64,000 bases of DNA from Batrachochytrium dendrobatidis JAM81. Its lineage: Eukaryota; Chytridiomycota; Chytridiomycetes; Rhizophydiales. Below the pieces are notes generated by a model that was not told where the DNA came from, ran no database searches, and saw only the letters and a program-made list of their open reading frames with translations. The stretch is from positions 1,695,099-1,759,098 of the forward strand of contig NW_006281100.1 of NCBI RefSeq assembly GCF_000203795.2. Direction: 5' to 3'. A program made the position numbers and the translations under genes. This document shows positions 24,018 through 35,330 of this stretch, piece by piece; position 1 is the first letter of the stretch, and every line of letters begins with the position of its first letter.

Positions 24018-24650
24018 AATGTTTGGCATTGCTCTAAAAGCTACTGGTAATATTGAAATGGAGACTGATGATGCTACTTTCCACAAACAATCAGACTCTG
24101 ACAGTAATGATTCAAGCACAATCAAGTATAATCTGAATGTGGATTCACTTCTGGTACTGTGATTGGATTTGGAGCAACTGGTCAAGTCATTCGACTCAAT
24201 GACTGCAACATTGTTGTCAAACATTGTGATTCATACAACAATCTTGATGCATTCAAAATGCTAATCAAATATCAATTTACGAAAAGCTCGCCAAACTCAA
24301 TCTACAATATGTTGCATGCTATTATGGAGAATGTGAGTATTACGGACAGTATTTCACTTGATTGGTTTGGACTTTATTCCTGGAAAACACTGTGACTGGA
24401 GAACAGACAGTGAGTCGGATTGTGTTATTCGACACTTGTAATCGGTTGGTGTAGTTCATGAGGACTTGAGACCAGGAAACATGATTTTAACTGGTCAAGG
24501 GAATATCAAATTGATCGACTTTGGCAAGACACAGATCAAGACTTGCGTCACGAATTGATGGTTTATCAACCAAGCAGAATCCAAGACTTGTTCAAGACTT
24601 GTCCAGTAAAAACACAACCATACTGACCTTTTATCGACTACCCATTGACT
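24018..24650 (+). pseudogene. Protein-kinase-like relic (probably a CRN-type kinase domain), copy A
   Basis: Plus-strand fragments in changing frames resemble a protein kinase: a glycine-rich loop region (GTVIGFGATGQVIRL), a lysine strand (NIVVKHCD), a catalytic-loop-like VHEDLRPGNMIL and a DFG-like IKLIDFGKT. Several frameshifts and stops separate them, so no product is possible. CRN effectors sometimes end in kinase domains of this sort, which is the likeliest origin. The relic at 36896-37530 has the same breaks, so decay came before duplication. Confidence 0.6.
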
Positions 24651-25381
24651 ACTCACAAAATCAAATGTTTGCAAATCTGATGTTCAAATCTTTATATTTC
24701 TGATGAGTTTCATTTCCATTGAACAGTTTAAATTCAACGTCATGTTCATTCATGCTCCATACATATGACAAACACGTCAACAATGCTAATGGCAGCTTTA
24801 TGAATGTCAAAATGGATTGTTTTGAACAAGCTGGTCAACTTTTTTGTTGCTCCAGTCGCAGGCTTTACATCCAAACTATTGTAATGTTTCAACAACTCGG
24901 ACGGGTTTTTACAATTGTATTGTATTGTAGCATGATCAATGTTTTTAATATTAGTTTTTGATAAATCATTGTACACCCATGTGTTTGCAGGGATTGGTGA
25001 ATGTTTAGTAGTTTAATCAAACCATATTTTTGATGGTTTAATGTAGGATACTTTTTCCAGATGCGTGTGTATGTTTTGGGTTGTTGTATGAGCAAACATG
25101 TCTATTGGGCATTCTGCATCAAATGATTTCAAATACTTGTTAGTAGTATATATTGGGCACCAAATGATACCAGTTTTATCAACCAGTGTTTACAGCCAAA
25201 CTATGTCCAAAGTTGCCAAAAAATATCAAATTATCGGAGATGAGGAAAATTGTCAAAATCTTTAAAATAAAGTACCGGCTTGTTTATTAGTTTGAAATTT
25301 CAGGATCTTTTTGTGCCAGATTCATACTCTCTGCTTTAACTAGAATACAATGTCTTTATGATAGACGACGGTAGTTACAAA

Positions 25382-27246
25382 TTAATCGCACCATCCCTTT
25401 ATGAAAACAACTTTGACTTTATCCAACTCTTCACCGAGTCTCCAACCAACATCTGTCAACATGCCTGGTACCGATGGTTCGGCTACCTTGAAAGTTGAGC
25501 GTTTCTTTTGGTCAACAACAAAGATAATTTCCAAGCATGTAATCTCAAACGATTCAGGCGATTGGCATAGCGTCAGCAAAAAACTGTGGAAATACTCGAT
25601 TTTGAATGAATGTGTGTCGCCATCAGTTACTTGAACGAATCTAACAACCCTTTTCCTTTATCCAAGAAAATAGCATCAAATCCTCCCTGGTTCCATTTGT
25701 TTGGCTTAAACCAAACACCATTATTTTCTGGTAGAGCAGGAAAAGCATTGATATCCAGAGTTTTGACATTGGATGCTGGCCAAGTTTGAAATTCGTTATC
25801 GTTTTCGTCAAACAAGTTTACTCCGTCGTAATAAAGACTGGCAAAAAACCACATTTCCAATATCCAACCATCCATAGAAGGATTTCCATCATGCCGAGTA
25901 GCGTTGGCCAATTTACGAATCAGGTCTGGTCCTTTCTTGATGGCCAACATAACCCCGGCAAATTGACTGACAATAGATGTTTTTCGAGGGAACACATTAT
26001 TCTCTACTAAACTTGAACTGAAGAGACGATCCACGACATTATTAGACTGGTCGCCTATTGTGCCTTTGACGTATGGAAAAATATCATTGACAAAAGTGAC
26101 TAATCCATATGTTTGTTGGATCACATCTTTGGTCGCAAAAAGAAACATACATCTGGCAGAAGCACCCGCAAAGTATAGTTTAGAACGGACCAAGTCTTCA
26201 CGAGACGAATCAATCTGTAAATCAGAATCCAAAACAGCCTTGACATGGTTAAAGAATTCGTCATTTTGAACAGCATGAATATACTATTCTTCCTTTCAAG
26301 AATAGACGTTGAATTGTTTGAGATTCAACAGCATATCTTCCTCCAACTTTGCTTTGTAACGTGAAGACATCAAACAAACGACAACCAATCTTCTTTTTTT
26401 TCGGTCTTTTTCGAGCCATGAATAGCAAGCTTGCTGTACATCAATGTGTTTTTGTCCATTTGAAGTGTATCCATCAATAAACACAATGTGTTGTTTTGAT
26501 TCATCTACTTTATGCAAAATATCAAAAAGTTTGTCGATATTGCTGTCGTAGATTTCCTGGGATTTCTTTGAATCGCCCTCCAAACGAACACATACTGGAT
26601 AACGATCTATGTACAAATGAATCCAAGTAACAACCCAGTCATTTTTGTCCAGAGTTGAGGCAAATTCCAGAGCAGTAGTCGACTTGCCAGTTCCTGGTGG
26701 TCCTAGAATCCAACCAAGAACCCCATTATCAATGACTTTTTCCCGTAAAAAACTGAATTGCTCATGAAAAGTTGGACGACAATAAAGAATGAGTTTTTGA
26801 GTAGATAGACCAGTCTTGGCCAAGTAATTTTCGTCAAGTTTGAAAATGGTTGAATTTGGGTCGTATGAAAGTTGAGCAAGTGTTGATACTTTCTCCCATT
26901 CACTTGTTCTTCTTTTCTTGTATCCTGCTGTTAAAGTAGAACCTGCGGCAGAAAGGTCAGTTTGAGTAGGCTGTCTTGAAGGTGGTGGTAAACAACCAAT
27001 AACAGCACAGGAGCCTCCTTGAGTAAAGTATTATTGAGGAAGAGAGTCGAGTAAAGCCCAGGTGTTGATTAGCTGATCCTTGTTGGTGTCAGTGTATAGT
27101 TGGAGTTGAGGAGCATCAATGTCAGCCATAGCAGGACCATACTCAGACTTGATAGCATCCTGAACGTCACTCAGGTCTTCAAAGTCAGTCACATCGATTT
27201 CAGTAGAAATAGTGTCGTATTCAACATTGAGGAATCGTTTTGGCAT
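25382..27246 (-). pseudogene. CRN effector pseudogene with three in-frame stops and a 3' frameshift
   Basis: From the ATG at 27246 (MPKRFLNVEYD) one frame runs to 25627, broken only by TAA 27031-27033, TGA 26296-26298 and TAG 26284-26286. It has a ubiquitin-like CRN header (DVQDAIKSEYGPAMADIDAP), a P-loop ATPase with Walker A GPPGTGKSTTA (near 26690) and a hydrophobic strand ending in Asp (HIVFIDGY), then a C-terminal CRN domain (GWILEMWFFASL, GVWFKPNKWNQGGFDAIFLD). The family sequence then continues in another frame to the stop at 25382 (FEITCLEIIFVVDQKKRSTF, GWRLGEELDKVKVVFIKGWCD), so a one-base shift lies near 25650. The 3' end, including that shift, is also present at 38260-38823. Decay by nonsense changes with the frame otherwise kept suggests recent loss, unless stops are read through. 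Confidence 0.75.
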
Positions 27247-27403
27247 TTTATGAAAAGAAAAAGAGTAAAAAAGCAATTTATTTGTCAAATTGTAAAACAA
27301 AAATCGACTTTTTAATCGAGTCAAAATAACAAAATTTTGGGATATTTCAAGACAATTCACACGATTTAAATATTTGGAAATTAGTCAAATTTACACCAGA
27401 ATT

Positions 27404-27486
27404 AATGTCTCATTAATGTGAGACATTACTAGTGTGAGAGTGTTGACTTGCATTGTGTGAGACATTAGTAGTGTGTGAATGTGAGA
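27404..27486. promoter_or_regulatory. GTGAGACAT palindrome cluster upstream of CRN pseudogene
   Basis: AATGTCTCA (27404-27412) and TGAGACATT (27419-27427) form a perfect inverted repeat with a 6-base loop. Two further TGTGAGACATT copies follow before 27490. The core matches the hairpin before the other CRN gene (17158-17204), so it is a candidate shared CRN promoter element. Confidence 0.5.
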
Positions 27487-27660
27487 CATTTCTGAATAGT
27501 TTAACAATCAAAAACCATCAACAATGACGTTTGAACTGGAATTCACATGACTTTCTTGTCTCCTATTTTATGAACACACTCACTTCCTTGTTAATAAACA
27601 ACACAATCGAATATTGATTCATTCCATCACATCTTCAATCAACTGCAACACACTTGACAA

Positions 27661-30600
27661 TAATGACAACCATCAATATGCCATCATATGTTCACGATCC
27701 TCACAAGTAATATGAACTCAATTGAAAACGCTGTCACTAGCGCATTTGGTCAGTTGCAGAGTCAAACCAATGACATTGTTGTCATGATGACCAAACACGA
27801 CAATGTCATTCGATCATTACTGGGACAGATCTTGGTCAAACTGGACTCTGGTTGCTCACCAACACATGCAGTTGTTATACCAGTTGTGGTATTCGAAACT
27901 ATTTCCACGACTGTAAACATCACCGCAACAGTGACTGTGTTTTGTCCACAAAGTAAATTCAAGTTGTTCATATGCGACAACAGCACGTTGCACACACACG
28001 CAGACTGTCGATACAGAATGCCAAGCAACAATCGACTTATTCCGTAGTCGTGCAATTGTTGACATAAATGCCATTGCGGTCAATGCTGTATCGACTGGTG
28101 TCGAACCTTGAATGAATACTGCAACTCGCATTTGTTTATTGCGTTTTGCATCGAATGCGATGTGCACACTCAATAAACTTTGTGGTATTCTGGTCACATT
28201 CCGTATCAATCTGCAACGGATTACCAACATCCATACAATCAACAGCACGATCAGATTATTAGTGGATCAATCTATTGCTGTCAAACTTGTAGTCATGACC
28301 CAACTCGGTACAAATCAGGTCAAGTTTGATCCAGAAACTCCAACAAAAAACATCAACCCGACCACTGAACTGTCTGCTCGTTGACAGTTTGCTGATTATG
28401 TGGGTTTATTGTTGATGGGTAAGCGTGTAAACTGTCGTACACGCAATTTATACTGCGAGTTGATGGTCAAGTCTGACAATCTGCATTCGCGAACTTGTGT
28501 GCAAGCAGTGTTTTGTTGGATCTCAAACATCCTGAAACTCGCACAGTTGTTTGCACAGTTGCTCGCCTATCAATCCAACTGGATCTGCAACTCTGTCAAG
28601 CAAATCCGTAGTCCAACCTGCTGATGTTGATGTGACTACAATAAACACGAAACTCACCAAAATAACACTTGCTGATATGACAGGTCAATGAGTGACACTC
28701 TAACCATTAATACCAAATAAACAACGTTTTGAATCAACAATCAACTGTCATGACAATTGGTAACATTCGTGGTCATTTGGCATCCATCTCAAACCATCAC
28801 ATCAAACACATTTCCAAAATCGATTGCTGGACAACTCAACTCGGTGCACGAGTCCGTATTACTGTGCCAGAGTCATGTTCCGCACACACTATCCATCAAC
28901 TCTGTCACCAATCATCCGTACAACAACTGACACATACACAAAAACTGTCAACGCAGGCATCCAACGACATCCTCACTGTGTGTTCCACTTCCTAATTGTT
29001 GTCAAATATTGTCAGCCAATGTGTCAAACATTGCCAGCAAACACTCACTACTTTGACATATATTCAGCCAAACCGACTATGTGGATTATCCGAGACTTGC
29101 ATTGCAACGGACAGTTTCAAGCACACAGTGTGTGGTTTCAATGTATTGCAACACTCGGCAACTGTTCCCGAACATCGAGACACCATTCGGTATTGACAAA
29201 TGGTTTGGATTTACAAAATGACTGTTTATGGCACCATAATTGTCGCAAACATTCCAAACTTTACACCTGACTGTGTTTGGACTGTTGGCTGTGTACATTG
29301 GACACTCGGCTGCATGCGACTATCAAACGTGAAATGTCTTGTCTGCCATTCAACATGTTCTGTCAGCAGTTATTCCGTTTGACGATCACTCATCAGTGCT
29401 ACTGTTTGCAAACTGGAACACTGAATATGTGTCATTACAACGCATCATACACGCATGAATACTGCGTTTGACTGTCATGCAGTATGTTGGCACTATGCAG
29501 ACAGTAACATCACTCGAGTGAGCAGGACTGCATGTCATTGACACTCTATCAATCACTTTGTGTGTGACGAGACTAAACAAACACTTGTAGAATCTGCTCG
29601 TGTAGACATGAATATTGCGGTTGTTGACGATGTGTCATTTACACTTGCATCCGCACTAATACACATGCACCAACTCATTCAGTCCATTCCACTCATCCAA
29701 CTGACATATCACAACTCTGCATATATGCCTATGATCGGATTGCAATGTTCACGATTGGTGGAATATATGCAGCGTTTGATGGATCATACACGGACACACA
29801 CGAGCTATGCATTCAGTTATTGGATGCTGCCAATGCAACAGTGAATGACTGTCAACTGCACACACATGCACATACTGCTCGGCTACATAAACGTCGACTG
29901 TATCGCTCAACCAAACGGACGATTTGACATGGTAACACTGGAATATCGATGTACATTACAGCAAGTATCCGTGACAATCACAATGAACTCTGTCGCAGCC
30001 AACTAGGTGCATTCTGGGACAAACACAATGCAACAATCCAGCGACTTGAATGCGCCAATGAACATATGATCTGGATCAAGTTTGCTGATACACTTGACCA
30101 GACAGTATTGATGATCGTTTTGATATGACATTTGCAGCAGCTCGAGTCATGTCTGGTGGTGCAACACACACAACAGCCATCACACCATTCCACTATACGA
30201 TGTGATGCCAATCGTATCATTCAGTACAGCAGTGATAATATTTTTGGCATACCGAGTAATTACTACTTGCATCTTGCTATGGACGATAGTGGACATTTAC
30301 TTGACTTGCAGTAATGGCAGTACTGGCATATACGTGATTCACTTCCACCATACAAACTGTTTCCAATTCGTGACGATGCAACTGATCTCGACTCGGATAT
30401 ACCTTGAAATCGACTAGCTGATGCAATACAGCAGCTGGTCCACACCAGACACCCGAAAAACAACAGGATATTGATCACATTCTGTCGAGTCGCATTATAT
30501 ACATCGGATGATACACCTGATGAACCACCCAATCCATTTGATCGTGTCCTGCTACACACAGTTCAGTCAATATGTTGACGGTCATTATGCGACCTGATGG

Positions 30601-32400
30601 CAGTCTGCATACACTGTACCGATTGTACTGATTGCATATATTGACAAGAATAACGGTGATCACATTGATACAAATGACAACCACGGTATTACACTGATTG
30701 ATGTGTGTCATAAACTGGTATGCAAGGTCTTGCAAACACACATTGATGGATCGTGGATCTCAACAAACTCGTCACCACCGATCATGATCGATTTCAAACC
30801 AAACAAGTGTGTTGTGTAAGTTGGTTCACTAGTCGATATTGTTCAACGACAGCAGTGCGTGCAGTTCAATACTATTGTTGTGTTGATTGACATTCAAAAT
30901 GCATTCAACACTGTCATGGTTGGTGCCTTGATATGATAACTGCAACACATGTGATTGACACCACACACACTGGTCTTGCTAACAGCGCTGCACACATACT
31001 CATCAGCTTGTGCTCAAACTGGATCATTGGTTTCTGATCCATTTCCAATTGAGCATGGAGTCCGGTGGTGATGTCCACTGTCAGGTTGTTGTTCAATATG
31101 TTCATCAACAACACACACGATGATATCAACCGATTGTCATTGCATGAGTATCGTGTAAATCACCATCAATGTGAGGGTTCATGTATGCCGACAATATCGT
31201 GATATTTGCCGATTCTGATCAGTCACTCCAATTGCATCTGGTGTACTTGCACGATGAATGGAATAATGTCAAATAAGCTTTGGTGTAGTCAAATGCAACA
31301 TACTCAGTTTCCATGGTTACAGCACTTTGATTCCAAATTACCAATTGATATGATGCTACACGAACAACAGATTCGTCGTGTTCAACACTACAAATATCTG
31401 GATGTTGTATTGCACGAACCACTGTATCACACCATGCGACTGGACTATAATCAGGTTGCTGTATGCAATAGCATGTTGGTTGTGTCCGATTCTTGCAAAC
31501 CATCAACTCACAATCAACTTTCAGACACGAATATTCTTGGCAGTCAGTCTATTAATGATCATGTATGCACTGGATCTGGTTGGTGGTTGGTGATGACTTG
31601 ACCTGAATACACAGTCAACAGTCAACAACGGTGTGCAGCATACATTGAATGCAGCAAATCCATGACTGTCAATACTTGTTGTTGAAACAAGTTCAGATCA
31701 CCATCAGTTCGCTCACTCGTTGCACCGATGTGATTGCATGATCAACCTGACACCAACCAAACCACACTCGAATGCATATGTTCCAGTCATGTGCATGGTG
31801 TATCGATTGTCAACTCACAATGTCAACTCCAACACATTCCACTATGGTTATGGTCACATCACACCATGCTGATGTATGTCGATCGGTATCACATTGCAAC
31901 CAGTTATCATCCAATGACTGCAATGCAATACCGTGCATGTATTGTGACTGATACGCTGTGCACCATCAGCAAGTGTGCAACTGTCACTCGATATATCGAC
32001 TCTGATATGCAACAACATGCTGTGTTTACCATGATCAGGTTTTTGATCAATCTTGGACTCATGGTACATGATTTGTCATGTTGGATCGTGTGGATGTGTC
32101 ATGGACTGCAATTTAGTTGCAGACACACATATGTTTGACATTGACTGATGCATACTGTGCAATGACTGATCAGTGCGGGTGTGATTACACACTTGGTGGT
32201 ATTGTGCATTATAGTTGTTTGACAATGGATGAATGCTGGATTGGTCGATTATATGCAACCCATCTGAATCGACCTATTTGGACCATCACTCGATGTAACT
32301 GACAACAATGTGTATACATGGCTGTTTGATCAATCGAGTTTCTGTTGGTAGCGTACCATTGGTAACAAACACAACCCTGACACCATCACTGAGACTGCCA
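27661..32400 (+). mobile_element. Degenerate LINE-type (non-LTR) retrotransposon relic
   Basis: Reverse-transcriptase motifs of non-LTR elements appear in order on the plus strand in shifting frames: NDNHGITLIDVCHKLVCKVL (near 30675), IDIQNAFNTV (near 30885), a PLSGLLFNMFINN-like block (near 31075), YADN in place of YADD with following IVIFAD (31184-31205), and QHYKYLDVVLHEP (near 31390). Upstream pieces near 28740 (GNIRGHL) and 29200 could be the endonuclease region. Many frameshifts and stops mean it is dead. Boundaries are approximate; no target-site duplication or poly-A tail was identified. No host gene could be supported within 27661-32650. Confidence 0.6.
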
Positions 32401-32739
32401 TACAACAGTTGACCAATACACTTGTAACACCACCAGCATATGCTCGTATGGATATGGCATGTTCACATGAGTTCATTTCATTTCATGTCATTCGTTTAAA
32501 TAAAACTTGTTCAAAAGTAAATCATGACCATAACAGACTTACGATTGTAATAGTACACCAAAGTCGTATCCTGCAGCTATTAACAATGTATTACAATCAA
32601 ACGTTGCATAGAAACCTCCACTTTGATCATGGTTTGGAACTGTAAACTGCCTGTTTGGTTTATGTTAATGTACAGATTCTACAAATGGTATGCCAAAAAT
32701 CATGCCAAAATCAAAATCACCAAACAGTATCGTTAGATC

Positions 32740-32960
32740 AGCCGAGTGATGTCATGTATTCAATCGAGATGGATTGCAGTTCAACAAACTGGTTGCAGTG
32801 TACAAGACACGAACAATAAATGATTCTGTCATCCAAATCAGCACTAAACAATCTACCGATACTTTGAATAAACATCAATAAAAACATACTCTTGTGTGGT
32901 TGAATGAAATGTACACATCAAATACTTGATCCACATTGATGGTGACAATTACGCATTTTT
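32740..32960 (+). repeat. Diverged third copy of the 20.2/42.6-kb repeat
   Basis: TTCAACAAACTGG, AAATCAGCAC.AA.AATCTAC and ACATTGATGGTGA words align in order with 20745-20960, with insertions and substitutions. It lies just upstream of the secreted gene at 33294, as the 42.6-kb copy lies upstream of the pepsin-like gene. Confidence 0.45.
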
Positions 32961-33293
32961 TTGACTTTATTCTCACTTGGTCCCTATTGTTCGTATTGTT
33001 CCTACTATCCCTATGTTGCTAGCCGCAAGGGTTTTGAAAGACACAATGTTGCCCTTTAAATTTGGTGGAAACTGGCATCAGTCATACTATGAGACTGATT
33101 GCTTGTGTAGTTGAACTCCCTTATCTGGTGTTCCATCTTACACGAGTACAGTTGTAACAATAGCCTTTAGTTTTGACCCTTTAATCAATCCATGTTGTAT
33201 AAATATCAAAACAAACTGCCAAAACTATCCAGTATTTCGACACTATCGGAATAAATTGCTGCTCGTCTGTATTGTTCATCTGGATAGTTTACA

Positions 33294-33836
33294 ATGAAAC
33301 AAGCTGTGATTTTTGTAATTTCGCTGCTGGCAGCCATGTCGTCGGCTATAGTCGTATCAACTTCTGAAAGTCCAGCTCCAACATTCGAACCATCACCATC
33401 ACCATCGACATCAGGCTCAACATCAGGTTCACATCCACCTTCAGCTCCAGCACTATTATTTCGACCCCATAGTGATACTCGTGTCGCTAGTCTGTTTTCA
33501 CGCTATAATACAATTTTGGAACAATACAATTCGAAAGTTGCTGAATGTGAAGTTTTAAAACAGGATTGTGAAGACCTCGACAGCATCGCACGTATACAAA
33601 CACTTACACATACTCTGACTCTAGATAAATGCACTCGTGATAAAGGCTCATCAAAAAAAATGCGATTGAAGGCCACCTCCAACTGTATGAAAGAAAATTT
33701 AAAAAAGGCCAAGGATGTGTATCTTCAATCCCTTGCGAAAAAAATCCATATATGTGGTGAAGTCAATCGACTCAAAGCAAGAATGAACGAGGTCGAGGCT
33801 AAAGTTCAAAACTTGCTATTCAATAATCAACAATAG
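33294..33836 (+). CDS. Small secreted coiled-coil protein
   Basis: Single exon, 180 aa. Signal peptide MKQAVIFVISLLAAMSSAIV, then a Pro/Ser/Thr linker (PSPSPSTSGSTSGS), then a helical Lys/Glu-rich region (residues about 60-175) with five Cys (AECEVLKQDCEDL, DKCTRD, SNCMKEN, HICGEV). The promoter has GACCCTTTAAT and TATAAATA (33198-33205), 89-96 bases before the ATG, as in the other secreted genes. No known domain. It resembles the general design of the proteins at 14538 and 22246 (signal, linker, coiled coil) without clear alignment. Confidence 0.75.
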   Translation: MKQAVIFVISLLAAMSSAIVVSTSESPAPTFEPSPSPSTSGSTSGSHPPSAPALLFRPHSDTRVASLFSRYNTILEQYNSKVAECEVLKQDCEDLDSIARIQTLTHTLTLDKCTRDKGSSKKMRLKATSNCMKENLKKAKDVYLQSLAKKIHICGEVNRLKARMNEVEAKVQNLLFNNQQ

Positions 33837-34417
33837 CTTGATTAAATATCAAACTGCTACCAATCTGCATACAATTGAAACAATAAAGTTTGGAATCATG
33901 ATATATGCATATTGTTTGTAGGTGCACATTGTACAACAATCAATGCAATGGATTGTCATTGACTGTTGTTTTGAACCCTTTTGTCAACAAATGCAACTGC
34001 TTATGACATGCAATAGATTTGGATAATATACCAACAAAAAATCAACATAAACTGGTTTACCGAGTGTGTTGTATACAACAATTGCTTTTATACATGTTTG
34101 ATATGGATCATTCAGCTGGGACCATTGTACTGTTAATAATCGACTACAGACTCATGGATGTGTATTTTAAGCTAGTTTGTATCATAATTATGACAGGATG
34201 TGTGATGAGATGATGCAGTGAACATATATACAACGTGTATTACAGTAAAAACATGAACTGATTGTTTGAACATGTATGGAGCAGAGCTGTTGTAACATCC
34301 AAACAACTATACTAAACATGTTGAAAAGCATCAAATGGCAGTAGGTTGATCACCAAGAAACAATGCTACAATTCTGAAATGCAACATGATTGTTAGACAT
34401 TGGTAATGTATGACATT
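33837..34417. other. Intergenic region
   Basis: AATAAA near 33881 probably ends the secreted gene. Nothing else is supported up to the candidate LTR. Confidence 0.4.
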
Positions 34418-34715
34418 TGTAATAGGACCCAGACGGTCAGGATGGGGTCTAGTAACAAGCAGTGTATAAACAAGTAAGCTATACAATGCTTAGATATGGT
34501 GATGACCGTTGCCTCACTCTATGCAGAGACTGTAACGCTTGGGAACCCTTAACGGTGAAGCTTAGGAGTGACGCTTATACCGCCACTAATTCACCACTAC
34601 TACTTACTATATATAAGAGACAAAGTTCTCTTATCAATAAATAATCACGACTATTCTGATTCATTCCTTCTTCTTGTCTTACATCTCTGTGATCTTCCTT
34701 CAAACTTATACTACA
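34418..34715 (+). mobile_element. Candidate solo LTR
   Basis: A segment starting TGTAATAGGACC and ending near ACTACA, with a TATATAAGAG box at 34607-34616, AATAAA at about 34637 and pyrimidine-rich sequence after it, has the layout of a retrotransposon LTR of about 300 bp. Its base composition differs from the flanks. No target-site duplication or internal element was seen, so the call is tentative. 34716-35048 holds nothing recognised. Confidence 0.35.
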
Positions 34716-35330
34716 TAAATATGTCACTATACGTTAATGAACAAGAATGATGACTATTTATCAACGTAATATTGATTGTCTGGTATTTACACTGTAAATC
34801 AATATCAAGTGGGTTCCAATTACGATTTTACTGAGCATGATGGATAATGATGGCAAATGTTTGGCAAGTCAAAGATATGGACATGTGGATGTGGATGCTA
34901 ATCACCATTGAATCAAACCACTGCATGTTTTGTTGCACAGTAAATACTATATTGAACAAGTACAAGTCCAAATCCAAGTGTTTGTAATGATATTGAGGCT
35001 GGTGATGAGTTACACTTGTGATTGAAACCTGATTGGTATTGCATGTCATGTGTCAATACGACATGTCAAGCAATATCATATCGACACTATACACACATGC
35101 ATGTCAGCATCATCAATGTGTACAACTATGCAATATACAATCAACTGTATTGTATTGGAAATACAAGTGTCAATGCATAATATGATATCATGCCAACCAA
35201 GACTGTGAAATGATCAGATATAATGCATGTAAATCCAATTTTATTGCAAGTTGAGTTAGAATGATAATTGAATCAATTGGAATCAACAGGTTGACATTCA
35301 AATTAATTGGATGAATCGTCATTATTTGGG

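Larger units (their letters stand above)
21970..25946. repeat. Direct segmental duplication, copy A
   Basis: From about 21971 to about 25946 this segment matches 35049-38823 in the same orientation. The offset is 13078-13085 before the secreted gene and a constant 12878 after it; the change comes from different internal repeat numbers. It contains a secreted gene (minus), a kinase relic (plus) and the 3' end of a CRN pseudogene (minus). The stretch between the kinase relic and the CRN end (about 24650-25381) holds no gene. Identity is very high across 24180-25780. Confidence 0.85.

Noticed and set aside
25627..27246. Reassigned stop codons as an explanation for the CRN stops
   Set aside because: Intact genes in the same window end normally with TAA, TAG or TGA, so general reassignment is excluded; only local readthrough remains possible.
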